DNA from: Muribaculaceae bacterium
GTDB taxonomy: Bacteria; Bacteroidota; Bacteroidia; Bacteroidales; Muribaculaceae
Length of the DNA: 64,000 nt
Direction of reading: 5' to 3'
Assembly (NCBI GenBank): GCA_017462345.1
Contig: JAFTRI010000036.1
Location: 1 to 64,000, forward strand
Notes under the pieces: model-generated
Database searches by the model: none
The model's input: the letters and a program-made list of their open reading frames with translations, nothing else
Told to the model about the DNA's origin: nothing
Made by a program: the position numbers and the translations under genes
In this document: positions 45,696-54,659 of the stretch, piece by piece
Layout of the letters: each line of letters starts with the position of its first letter
How positions within the stretch are numbered: position 1 is the first letter of the stretch

Positions 45696-46352
45696 CTATT
45701 GCAGAATAATTTTTCCAAAAAATTCGGGACGATGAAAATCTGGCTTTTCTGTATGGATCGGATTCCAGCTGAGATAGTGTGGCTGTGATGACCCTGACGC
45801 ACACTTGTAGAAATTCCCTTTCATTTCTATCGGGTGTCCTTCGTAATGTATTCCTATCAGCTCAAGCGGTATTGCGATGATGAGATTCCACGTGAACAGT
45901 CCTTCCACTTCGTTGAATGGTCTTGTGCCGCATGATGCATAGCGTTTCACCAGTGCCAGTTGATCGTCATTAAGGCGGATGGGGTTATTCCGCTCACTGC
46001 GGTGGGAAGCATTGATTGTGCCTATACAATTGAATTCAAAGTTCCAGTAATGGGCATCACATTCGGGTGACACAAAAAACTCTACGCAGGAATCCTGACT
46101 TACCGGTGAGTTATTCAGATAGTTCATTGCTCTCAGGTAATTGCAGCGGACAAAAAAGTCAACGTAGATATATTTCCCGGAATGGGCTATAGTGAAAACC
46201 GTTAGCGGATGGTAAGGGAAATCCTTTGCCCAGTTTAGGGATTCGATAGTACGTCTTTCCCCTTTCTCGTCAAGAATGTTTATGATGTCTTCGAGGTTGT
46301 TGCTGTCGATACCTGAAATGAACGGAACGTTGAGAGTCTTGAAATTATCCAT
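45696..46352 (-). CDS. CBM9-like/DOMON-fold carbohydrate-binding protein
   Basis: 218 aa without a signal peptide. The pattern WAKDFPYHPLTVFTIAHSGKYIYVDFFVR, then SQDSCVEFFVSPE and YWNFEFNCIGTINASHR, fits the carbohydrate-binding family 9-like group widespread in Bacteroidales. The C-terminal part (MKGNFYKCASGSSQPHYLSWNPI and RPEFFGKIIL) is also typical. The ligand is unknown. It overlaps the exporter gene upstream by 8 bp, so the two are translated together. Confidence 0.82.
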   Translation of the reverse strand: MDNFKTLNVPFISGIDSNNLEDIINILDEKGERRTIESLNWAKDFPYHPLTVFTIAHSGKYIYVDFFVRCNYLRAMNYLNNSPVSQDSCVEFFVSPECDAHYWNFEFNCIGTINASHRSERNNPIRLNDDQLALVKRYASCGTRPFNEVEGLFTWNLIIAIPLELIGIHYEGHPIEMKGNFYKCASGSSQPHYLSWNPIHTEKPDFHRPEFFGKIILQ

Positions 46353-46998
46353 TGGTCGAGTTTATATAGTCATTTATTCCTAATGTGAATCCGATTATGG
46401 CCATCCCAATCAGTATTAATGCTATTATGCGGTTTATCAGCCACAATGAACGGAGATTGAAATGGGTGCGTACTTTATTGACAAAATAAGTGATAAGGAA
46501 CCACCATATTAATGCTCCGGCAAATATACTGATATAGCCGGTGATATAATGATAGTACTGATATTCGGGCTGAAGAAAGTTAAACCGGGCAAACAGGCCT
46601 ATGATAAAGAACAGGATCAAAGGGTTGGAAAACGTAAACAGGAATCCTGTTGCGAAATCGGTCCAAAATGTGTTTACCTGGTCGGTTGGTGGTTTTAGGC
46701 TGCGTGCAGGATTTTTTTTAAAGAGATATATTCCGAAAGCGACAAGAACAAGGCTTCCTATTATCTTAAGCAATAACTGGTGGGATTCAATAAAGTCAGT
46801 TACAAACGAAAGCCCGAGACCGGTCAGCAGACAGTATACAAGGTCTGATAGAGCTGCGCCTATCCCGGTGAAAAATGCCGGCCAACGCCCCTTGTTGAGT
46901 GTACGTTGGATGCATAACATTCCTATTGGTCCCATAGGTGCTGAAATGAATATGCCTATTGCGATTCCTCGTATTATGATATAGGTTAACTCTTCCAT
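46345..46998 (-). CDS. LysE-family amino acid exporter
   Basis: 217 aa with six hydrophobic segments. The N-terminal signature GIFISAPMGPIGMLCIQRTLNKGRWPAFFTGIGAALSDLVY matches the LysE/RhtB family, with the NPLILFFIIG motif in the middle. The substrate cannot be deduced. It starts only about 8 bp from its own -7 element, which predicts almost no 5' untranslated region. Confidence 0.9.
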   Translation of the reverse strand: MEELTYIIIRGIAIGIFISAPMGPIGMLCIQRTLNKGRWPAFFTGIGAALSDLVYCLLTGLGLSFVTDFIESHQLLLKIIGSLVLVAFGIYLFKKNPARSLKPPTDQVNTFWTDFATGFLFTFSNPLILFFIIGLFARFNFLQPEYQYYHYITGYISIFAGALIWWFLITYFVNKVRTHFNLRSLWLINRIIALILIGMAIIGFTLGINDYINSTNG

Positions 46999-47005
46999 TA
47001 GTTTA

Positions 47006-47036
47006 CAAAGTTAGTGAATGAACTCTGTAGTTGCAA
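47006..47036 (-). promoter_or_regulatory. promoter of the LysE-CBM9 unit
   Basis: Minus strand TTG (47036-47034), 20 bp, TAACTTTG (47013-47006). The -33 element lies in the T run of the amylase terminator. Transcription should start near 47000, at or next to the ATG at 46998. Confidence 0.7.
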
Positions 47037-47072
47037 ATAAAAAAGGGTTCCTACTGATTTGTAAGAACCCTT
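47035..47072 (-). terminator. intrinsic terminator after the GH13 amylase gene
   Basis: Minus strand AAGGGTTC (47072-47065) pairs with GAACCCTT (47050-47043), then a T run to about 47035. It ends the amylase transcript. Confidence 0.85.
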
Positions 47073-47094
47073 GGGAATTATGGGATAACGTATG

Positions 47095-49830
47095 TTATTT
47101 CACGATAACTTTCTTGACATTCCCGTCGACATTCACAATGTATAGTCCGGCCGGAACGTTAAGGGAACTATATCTTTGCCCTGAAAGTGAATAGACTGCG
47201 GCATTGCTGTATTCTCCATTGATGATAATTTCACCGTAACCTCCGTAAACATCTACTGTGCCCATGACAGAGTCTCCGGCAATATCTTCAACTCCCGATA
47301 CATTTTTGTTGCCAATTACAACATAACTGCTCGGCTGAACGGATACTTTCCCTGTCGATGCGTTAAATGAAGGGGTGGTGTTATAGCTCTTGCTGAGTAT
47401 CGTGTAATCGTTATTGTTGTTGCTGCCGAATGTTACGGAGATTTCCTTGGCTGTACCTGTGAGGTTGGGGTTGATGGCGCATATAAGTTCCTGATTGCCG
47501 TTGACCAGACGGATTATGCGTCCTGTTGCCCATGAGTCACTGTTACATTTCATTTCAACCGAGCTTGACTGAGAGAACAGATCCGGATTGGATTTGCGTA
47601 ACCAGCACAGTTCGGAATAAGACTGGAAAAGGCCCTTACGGTTTTCATCTTCAAGGTAGCTCCATATTACAGTCTTAGGGTCGGTATTGTTGTCGTTGCC
47701 TTTTTTGGTCGTTTCATCGGCAGCGATTTCACCGAATTGCCATATCATGTGAGGACCCGGAGCAAGGAGCATTTGGGCAGCAAGGCTACCGAGACGTCTT
47801 GTGCGAAGCATCAGGTTGGATTTCAGCAGTGAAGTCCCGGCGGTTTTCTGTTTATATGCAATGCGTTCTTCGTCATGGCTTTCGGTGTATGAAATGGTAG
47901 AACCCCATGTGCGACTGTCGTTGGTTGCAAGGAAACGGTTATTGTTTGCACCTGATTGAGTACCGTTGGCAAACTGTGTTGATTCCGTGTTGATATTGGC
48001 CCAGTTCATTTGTCCGTCCGCTGCCATCGCATTCTCTTCTGACGAATCTGCAAGATTTTCGTTGATGTGATAGGCATCGGGGTTGATTTCCTTAATCCAG
48101 GCGTGCAGCTGTTTCATGCGGTCGATGCGTGACTGGTTGTACTTTTCGGTATCACCTCCGTAGCTGCTGTTGTTGCCGAGTCCTTTTACTAAGTCAAAGC
48201 GGAAACCGTCAACCTTAAATTCTTTCAGCCAGTATTGGAGTACATCTTTCCATTGTTGCTGTACAAGGGCGTTGTCTTGATTCCAGTCGTTCAAAACACT
48301 ATAGGCGTGAGGAGCCGATTCGTTATAGAACGGATTGCTTGAAATGGGGTACATCTGGTACCACGGGTGCAGACCGTCACTTTGGTTGAACACTATATCA
48401 AGGATTACGGCAATGCCTTCCTGATGGCATTTGTCAATAAATCTGCGGTAATCATCATGTGTGCCATAAGCCTTATCGGGTGCAAAATAGAAGTTGGTAT
48501 TGTATCCCCATGAATTGTTGCCGTTAAATTCCATGATTGGCATAAGCTCAACGGCGTTGATACCAAGGCTGCGCAGGTATGGAATCTTTTCTATAGCTTT
48601 GCGAATCGTGCCGTCACCCTTGGCTTCGCCTTCAGTTCCAGTGAAGTCGCGGAACAGCATTTCGTAAATGATAAGGTCTTTTGCCTGCGGTGCATCGAAA
48701 TCGGTAACTTTCCAGTCGTAATCATCGATATTGCCTTTATATACAGCGAGCATGATACCGTCGATTCCTTTATCGTATGGATAATTGATAAGATTGGGGT
48801 AGACTTCTTCGTATTGGTTGATCCATTTGTCACTCCATGGGTCAAGAACAAGTTTGGCATAGGGGTCACCGACTTTGGCAGTCGCGTCGACGATATAATA
48901 ATAGGGATATTCTTTGTTGGGGTCAAGACCGCTGACGGTAATCCAGAAATACCGGTTTCCGTTATAATCCTGATATTTCATGACGTTCTTGTCGAGAGAC
49001 TTATAGTCGTCCCAAGAAGGAATAAGGATAACATTCTTTTTGCCGGGAGCTGCAAGGCAGAATGTTACAGTACCGTCGGCATTTTCCACTGCTCCCATTT
49101 TGGGAACTCCACCGGGATAGTTGGCCTGTTCAGAGGCATTGATATAAATGAAACTGAGATTTTGGGTGATTGTTTCGCTTCCATTGTTGGCTGTAGCTAC
49201 AATTTCGTAAGAACCGACGGAACTCATTGTATAGCTTTTAGTCAACGTTGTTGCCGATGTTGCACTGCCAATCGATGAGCCGTTAACCGAGAGGGTTATG
49301 TTTGCTGCCTCGGTAGTGTTAACTGTGAAATTAACTGTGGTAGACTCTGAGATGATAGTACTTTCGGCATTGTGGGAGAGGGCAATCTGGAATCCTGCCG
49401 GTTGTACTTCGATGAAGTTGTCGGATGTCTGTGACGCTCCGTCAGCAGTACGGGCAATGATACAGATGTGTGTCACGGTTTCACTTGCATCGGTGATTCC
49501 GAAATAGGTGCGGATGTCTCCGATGTTAAGTGACCATGTGTCTTCGGCAACCCATGTGTATTTGTTTGCCTCAATGTTTTCAGTCCATTCAGTTTTTACG
49601 TAAGACCATGTACTTGGACTCTTGGTGGTGAATACTCCGATGTGGGCATAAAGGGGAGTGGACGCCGTCAGGCCTTTTAGTCCGGTTTCCGACTGTTGGT
49701 CGGCGTGGAATGTAATTACCACATTCTTGCTATTCTCCTGAAGAATAGCCGGCGATGTCGTGAAGATTTGCGCCATCGCACTTGTGGTGGCAATAAGTAT
49801 TGCCGCCATCATAAGTAGGATTTTCTTCAT
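47095..49830 (-). CDS. secreted GH13 alpha-amylase-family enzyme with CBM48-like domain and T9SS-like tail
   Basis: 911 aa with a signal peptide (ends near SAMAQ). Two N-terminal beta-sandwich domains (about 22-240; starch-binding E-set and Ig-like) are followed by a CBM48-like domain (about 245-365, NADGTVTFCLAAPGKKNVILI) and the GH13 barrel (about 380-760). Barrel motifs are VILDIVFNQ, GFRFDLVKG with the nucleophile Asp, HINENLADS with the acid/base Glu and TESHDEE with the third Asp. The last ~75 residues (VYSLSGQRY, GLYIVNVDGNVKKVIVK) match the type A secretion-signal form of the type IX system. Digests starch or related glucans at or outside the cell surface. Confidence 0.92.
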   Translation of the reverse strand: MKKILLMMAAILIATTSAMAQIFTTSPAILQENSKNVVITFHADQQSETGLKGLTASTPLYAHIGVFTTKSPSTWSYVKTEWTENIEANKYTWVAEDTWSLNIGDIRTYFGITDASETVTHICIIARTADGASQTSDNFIEVQPAGFQIALSHNAESTIISESTTVNFTVNTTEAANITLSVNGSSIGSATSATTLTKSYTMSSVGSYEIVATANNGSETITQNLSFIYINASEQANYPGGVPKMGAVENADGTVTFCLAAPGKKNVILIPSWDDYKSLDKNVMKYQDYNGNRYFWITVSGLDPNKEYPYYYIVDATAKVGDPYAKLVLDPWSDKWINQYEEVYPNLINYPYDKGIDGIMLAVYKGNIDDYDWKVTDFDAPQAKDLIIYEMLFRDFTGTEGEAKGDGTIRKAIEKIPYLRSLGINAVELMPIMEFNGNNSWGYNTNFYFAPDKAYGTHDDYRRFIDKCHQEGIAVILDIVFNQSDGLHPWYQMYPISSNPFYNESAPHAYSVLNDWNQDNALVQQQWKDVLQYWLKEFKVDGFRFDLVKGLGNNSSYGGDTEKYNQSRIDRMKQLHAWIKEINPDAYHINENLADSSEENAMAADGQMNWANINTESTQFANGTQSGANNNRFLATNDSRTWGSTISYTESHDEERIAYKQKTAGTSLLKSNLMLRTRRLGSLAAQMLLAPGPHMIWQFGEIAADETTKKGNDNNTDPKTVIWSYLEDENRKGLFQSYSELCWLRKSNPDLFSQSSSVEMKCNSDSWATGRIIRLVNGNQELICAINPNLTGTAKEISVTFGSNNNNDYTILSKSYNTTPSFNASTGKVSVQPSSYVVIGNKNVSGVEDIAGDSVMGTVDVYGGYGEIIINGEYSNAAVYSLSGQRYSSLNVPAGLYIVNVDGNVKKVIVK

Positions 49831-49892
49831 TTGTATAAAATTTAGGTTTATAATGATTGTAATTTAATTCCTACACACAAAATTGCTTGGTA

Positions 49893-49900
49893 CAAAGATA
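49893..49900 (-). promoter_or_regulatory. -7 element of the amylase promoter
   Basis: Minus strand TATCTTTG, 63 bp before the amylase ATG; no convincing -33 TTG. Confidence 0.5.
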
Positions 49901-49938
49901 CACATTCTCGTTCACATTGATATGCGATTACGGTACAT

Positions 49939-50128
49939 TTAAAAAAAAATTGCATGCCACGGCTCTTGTCCGGAGGGGTATTTCTTCGGATTGTTCCATG
50001 CGATACTCGGCAAGTGCCCCCATGGATTAGGGGAACTGTCACGAAACGGCTGAGGGGTATGCCCGCAGGGCTGAGAGGTATGACCTCTATTGTCCCCTCG
50101 ACACGCCGGCGGGTCGAGGCTCTCGGCA
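49939..50128. other. GC-rich palindromic intergenic segment
   Basis: This stretch between the amylase gene and the LRR gene is visibly richer in G+C than its surroundings and contains two palindromes, GAGGT-ATG-ACCTC (around 50079-50091) and CCTCGAC ... GTCGAGG (around 50097-50119). Overlapping Pro/Arg-rich frames occur on both strands but no start or homology is convincing. It may be a dispersed repeat or an insertion scar; nothing else is recognised in it. Confidence 0.4.
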
Positions 50129-50168
50129 AAAAGAGACTGTGCCATAATTTTGCAGCTATGGCACAGTC
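50128..50168 (-). terminator. intrinsic terminator after the large LRR gene
   Basis: A perfect 12-bp stem (GACTGTGCCATA at 50135-50146 with TATGGCACAGTC at 50157-50168) followed, on the minus strand, by TCTTTTTGCC. It lies 90 bp after the stop of the 1442-aa LRR protein. Confidence 0.85.
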
Positions 50169-50258
50169 ACGGGATTGTTGTTGTGTGTGTTTGTCTAAAC
50201 TTTTGCACCTTATCAAAGACGCGGCACTCCTATGATAGGTTCGTTATGATAATTGCGG

Positions 50259-53200
50259 TTATCTTACAAGTTCTTTTCTTGTTGTTCCGTCGCTCATCTT
50301 GATGATATTTATGCCCTTAGTCGGTTTGCTCAGCCATCGGCCATGAATGTCATACCGCGCAACCTCTATTTTTTCAGTAACATTTGTATATGTATCATCT
50401 ACACCCATTGTACCTTCTGATTTATATGAGCAAATACCGTAGGCTTCCACATCTTCAACCACATATTCCACAACAGGTGTGCCGGCAGCATTCACACGTT
50501 TGATGCCCGATTTATTGCCCGAACCGTCCTCTGCAATATATGCCCAATATACATAGTCGCCATCGCTTGTGAATTGACACACAAATACTCCTTCATCTAC
50601 AGTTGTAATTTCGGGAGATGCGGGAGCATCGTCAATCAATTCCCATGCATTCGGGAAACTTGTATTGCCTCCATTGCGTATTGTACTTATTGGCATACGA
50701 TAAACGCCATGATTGTGTTTTGTATTGAATATATAAATATAATCATTTTTTTCATCGAGATACATTGCTGAAGGGGTAATACCTTCTGCAATTACAGGAT
50801 AAGGATTTGATGCCGATTGTGCTTCTTGAGAAGTTGCATATATATCAGATTGTTTATAACGGATAATACAATTTCCGTTATATCTAAAAGCATGCCAATA
50901 TACCCCTTCTGAATCACGTTGGAAGCCGGCGTGGATAGCACCATAAACAATATCACGATTGTAGTAAGGTAAACGGTTTCCTGTCGCAAATACCGGAACT
51001 TCATCAGATGTCATATATGGTGTATTATAATATACTTCTTGCGTTGGCAAAATTTTAATTCCACCAGTAAAAAAGTTACGGCATGTGTAATGGATTTTAT
51101 CATCATCAATCATGATATGGAACGGGTCAAGGAATGCATGATAATTACCGCCATCTCCTAAATTTTTATTATTTACGATAGTCATTTTTTTGAAACCTTT
51201 GCTGCCATACCCGACAACATATAATTCGCCATCACCAAGAATGTTATTTACGTCATTTACATAATAATATTGCTCCCCTGCATCAACTACATATATAGCA
51301 CCGTTCCACGACGCTATTTGGAATGCGTGTGCACCGGCGGGAATCTCAGTGTCAACGATGTTATTGCCATCGAAGTAGCATAGATTCCCATTCTTTTCGG
51401 TGAAATATAATCCGTCGGGAACCGTATTAAAATAATAACCGTCATAATCACTGTTGGCTATAATTTTTTTTGCTCGACCCCAAAATGGATGAGAGGTATA
51501 AACGTAAATGCTTGACGATGGTACTACAAGCGTTACATTTGAAATATATTCTACCGAATTGACTTCAAGTACATTAGGAGGAACTGATGTGTATAATATA
51601 ATATAGGTTATGCCATTAGGTAATACCGATTCGCTCAATGATTTTATTTTTTCTCCAAAAAGAATATCGGTTATTTTAGTGCCTGAAAAAGCATAATCGC
51701 CAATCTCGCTTACCGAATTTGGGATTGATACAGCAGTTAATTGGGAACACCCTGAAAATGCCGACATGCCAATCGTGGTTACTGTGTTAGGTATTGATAC
51801 CGAGGTTATTTGATTACACCCCAAGAAAGCACTGCAGCCAATTGATGTAACATTGAATCCTTCGTTATCTAAAACAATATTGGATGGTATAACTAATGTT
51901 GACGGAAGTCCAATCTTATTATAAGATACAACTTGAGCTTCTGTGTCAGATGTATTTCCGTATATTATGCCGTCAATGACACTTAATGCTCTGATGTTGT
52001 AAGTGTTCCATAACACATTTTCGTTGTATTTGGAGAATGCCTCAGGTAACACATTTAATGTCGCAGAGGGACTAAAACTTTTTTCCCCTATAGAGGGGGG
52101 TGTAGTTGCAAGAATTATAATATTATCGCTGGAAATTACTTCATCGCCTACCGAAGTTACTGAATTTGGAATAGTTATTGACCTCAAATTACAGCCCTCA
52201 AATGCGTAGTTTCCGATATGGGTTATTGTGTTAGGAAAGTTTATGGTGCTTAAACCTGTACAATTATTAAACGCGTAATCAGCAATTATACGGGTTCCCT
52301 CAGCAATATAAAGTGTGGATGTGGGGGCATCTCCTTTATATCCCAGGCAACAATTATTTAAGTATAGTATACCACTGGCTTGGTTGTCGTACCATTTGGT
52401 CGCTGTGAATGCGTCTTTACCTATCGAAGTTACCGTATTGGGAATGTTTATTAAGGTCAATTCACTACAGCCACAGAATGCATATTCTCCGATTTTGGTT
52501 ACTGAATTGCCGATAGTTGCCGTTTTAATACCCCTACAACCATTAAATGTAGAATTACCGATGCTGATTATTGAGTTGGGAAAGTTTATGCTGGTTAGGC
52601 TGGTGCATCTGTTAAACGCATAATCAGCAATTACACGTGTGTTTGCTTTTAAGGTTAAAGTGCCTGAAGGCTTAATCCCTTTGTAGCCTAAACAGTAATT
52701 ATCTAAATATAATATTCCGTCAGCTTGATTATTATACCAGCCGGTATCATAGAATGCACTCTGTCCAATTGACACTACAGAACTGCCGATCGTTATTTTT
52801 GTCATTGTGGTACAACTCGAGAATGCTTCTTTACCGATTGATATTATTGAATTCGGAATCGTTACCTCTGTCAAGCTGCTACAACCGGAGAACGCCTCGT
52901 CGCCTATCGTGGTCACGGAGCTGCCAATGGTTAGATTGGTCAATGTTGTACAATCCTTGAATGCTTCTTTACCAATCGATGTTACTGTATTCGGAATGAT
53001 AACTGAGGTCAGGGAAGCTCCAACAGAAAAACTTTCGCGAATGGATGTTACACTGTAATTTACATCATTCACAACTATTGATGGGGGTATGATTAACGTT
53101 GTAGGGTGTGATTTGCTTGAATAGGAAACGACTTGTACTTCAGATGCTGATGTTATTTCGTAGCCTATGCCATCAATGTATATTGGAGGAGCATAAATTG

Positions 53201-54587
53201 AGAAATTACTCCATATCGCATCTGTTTTATATAGATGTAAGGCAATACTGGGAACTTCCAGCATTAGAGGATACTGAAAATCAAAACTATTTGCACTTAT
53301 TTTAGGTGGTGTCGTTGCAAGAATTGTAGTATGGTAGAAATAATTATTAAAAAACGCATATTCCGGAATGGTTTTCACATCGGGCCCTATTTTAAGAGAA
53401 TCAAGATTGTAGCAATCTGAAAAAGCATCGTGCGTCGAAGTGCAATTCACGGCATTATAATTAATCTTGCTCAGTCCGGTGCAACCGAAGAACGCACGTA
53501 CTCCAATCTCGGTTATGGAATTGGGTATGGTTACTGAATACAAGCCGGCACAATTTTCGAATGCGAATGATGAGATTGAAGTTGTTCCATCTTTAATTTC
53601 AACCGAGACCGAGGTATATTCCGGCATCATTCCTTTATAACTATATAATATTTTGTTGATATATACACAACCGTCAGCTTGATTATTATACCATTGGGTA
53701 TTAGTGAACGCATGTCCTTCAATTGTGGAAACTGATTTGGGGATATCGATCGAAGCCAAATCAGTACAACCATAGAATGCGCCTTCTCCAATCTTGGTTA
53801 CGGAGCTTGGGATAGTAACTTCAGTCAGGTTCATGCAATTATAGAATGCATAATCCTTTATTTCTGTTATGTCATTTGGGATAGCTAAATCTCTCACCAC
53901 CGAACCGTTAAGTTTAAGATTTTTTGCATAATATAGAGGATTTGCGTAAACATTTTCGAAATTAATTTTACTCCATGCTGATATATCATAGATATTAACC
54001 TCTGTCAAGCCTGTACATTCATAGAATGCCCATTCGGAAATCTTGGTTATACAATTAGTGATAGTTACATTAGTTAATGTTTTTAGATTATAAAAAGGGG
54101 AATAGCCATGTTGCTGCCCTGTTTCATAACTTAAATTTCGACCAAGATATAGTCTTTCAAGAGGGCAAGAATAGAATAGACCTTGACCGGTAGATGTTGA
54201 TGACGTTGAGTTGTTGCCTAATGTTAATAATTCCGGACCATCTTCGATTGTAAGTTCTGTTAAACCGGTGCAACCGGAGAACGCACGTACTCCAATCTCG
54301 GTTACAGAGTTAGGAATGGTTACCGATATCAAGCCGGTGCAACCGGAGAACGCACTTACTCCAATCGATGTTACGGAATAAGTGCCCTCATTATAAGCTA
54401 TTGAAGATGGGATAGCTATCCGTCCGGTGTATCTGTAGCTTCTTCTAAATGTAACCTCCACCGTTTTGGCTGTTTCATCGGTAACATTGTAGTAGATGCC
54501 GTCGACCTCGAAGTCATAGGCGAGTGTGGGTAAAGCCACGCATAGTGACATTACTATTGCAATATAAATTCTGTTTTTTCTATTCAT
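50259..54587 (-). CDS. giant BspA-like LRR_5 surface protein with C-terminal propeller-like domain
   Basis: 1442 aa, signal peptide ending near TLAYD. After a short domain (DFEVDGIYYNVTDETAKTVEV) come roughly 30 LRR_5 (BspA-type) repeats of about 23 residues (SVTIPNSVTEIGVRAFSGCTGL-like), up to about residue 1050. The next ~330 residues (from about 1060: NTVPDGLYFTEKNGNLCYFDG, VPVFATGNRLPYYNRDIVYG, YVYWAYIAEDGSGNKSGIKRV) are repeat-like beta strands that suggest a propeller. The tail RYDIHGRWLSKPTKGINIIKMSDGTTRKELVR resembles a type IX secretion signal. BspA proteins bind host or microbial surfaces; the ligand is unknown. Confidence 0.88.
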   Translation of the reverse strand: MNRKNRIYIAIVMSLCVALPTLAYDFEVDGIYYNVTDETAKTVEVTFRRSYRYTGRIAIPSSIAYNEGTYSVTSIGVSAFSGCTGLISVTIPNSVTEIGVRAFSGCTGLTELTIEDGPELLTLGNNSTSSTSTGQGLFYSCPLERLYLGRNLSYETGQQHGYSPFYNLKTLTNVTITNCITKISEWAFYECTGLTEVNIYDISAWSKINFENVYANPLYYAKNLKLNGSVVRDLAIPNDITEIKDYAFYNCMNLTEVTIPSSVTKIGEGAFYGCTDLASIDIPKSVSTIEGHAFTNTQWYNNQADGCVYINKILYSYKGMMPEYTSVSVEIKDGTTSISSFAFENCAGLYSVTIPNSITEIGVRAFFGCTGLSKINYNAVNCTSTHDAFSDCYNLDSLKIGPDVKTIPEYAFFNNYFYHTTILATTPPKISANSFDFQYPLMLEVPSIALHLYKTDAIWSNFSIYAPPIYIDGIGYEITSASEVQVVSYSSKSHPTTLIIPPSIVVNDVNYSVTSIRESFSVGASLTSVIIPNTVTSIGKEAFKDCTTLTNLTIGSSVTTIGDEAFSGCSSLTEVTIPNSIISIGKEAFSSCTTMTKITIGSSVVSIGQSAFYDTGWYNNQADGILYLDNYCLGYKGIKPSGTLTLKANTRVIADYAFNRCTSLTSINFPNSIISIGNSTFNGCRGIKTATIGNSVTKIGEYAFCGCSELTLINIPNTVTSIGKDAFTATKWYDNQASGILYLNNCCLGYKGDAPTSTLYIAEGTRIIADYAFNNCTGLSTINFPNTITHIGNYAFEGCNLRSITIPNSVTSVGDEVISSDNIIILATTPPSIGEKSFSPSATLNVLPEAFSKYNENVLWNTYNIRALSVIDGIIYGNTSDTEAQVVSYNKIGLPSTLVIPSNIVLDNEGFNVTSIGCSAFLGCNQITSVSIPNTVTTIGMSAFSGCSQLTAVSIPNSVSEIGDYAFSGTKITDILFGEKIKSLSESVLPNGITYIILYTSVPPNVLEVNSVEYISNVTLVVPSSSIYVYTSHPFWGRAKKIIANSDYDGYYFNTVPDGLYFTEKNGNLCYFDGNNIVDTEIPAGAHAFQIASWNGAIYVVDAGEQYYYVNDVNNILGDGELYVVGYGSKGFKKMTIVNNKNLGDGGNYHAFLDPFHIMIDDDKIHYTCRNFFTGGIKILPTQEVYYNTPYMTSDEVPVFATGNRLPYYNRDIVYGAIHAGFQRDSEGVYWHAFRYNGNCIIRYKQSDIYATSQEAQSASNPYPVIAEGITPSAMYLDEKNDYIYIFNTKHNHGVYRMPISTIRNGGNTSFPNAWELIDDAPASPEITTVDEGVFVCQFTSDGDYVYWAYIAEDGSGNKSGIKRVNAAGTPVVEYVVEDVEAYGICSYKSEGTMGVDDTYTNVTEKIEVARYDIHGRWLSKPTKGINIIKMSDGTTRKELVR

Positions 54588-54659
54588 GATATTATAGTTA
54601 TTATGTTGCTTATTGGATTGACAAATAACACAATAAATTATAAAATTGCAATTTGTTTT

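Noticed and set aside
50135..50168. 12-bp palindrome as an insertion sequence end
   Set aside because: It is followed by a T run on the minus strand just after the LRR gene stop, which makes a terminator the simpler explanation; no transposase is near.
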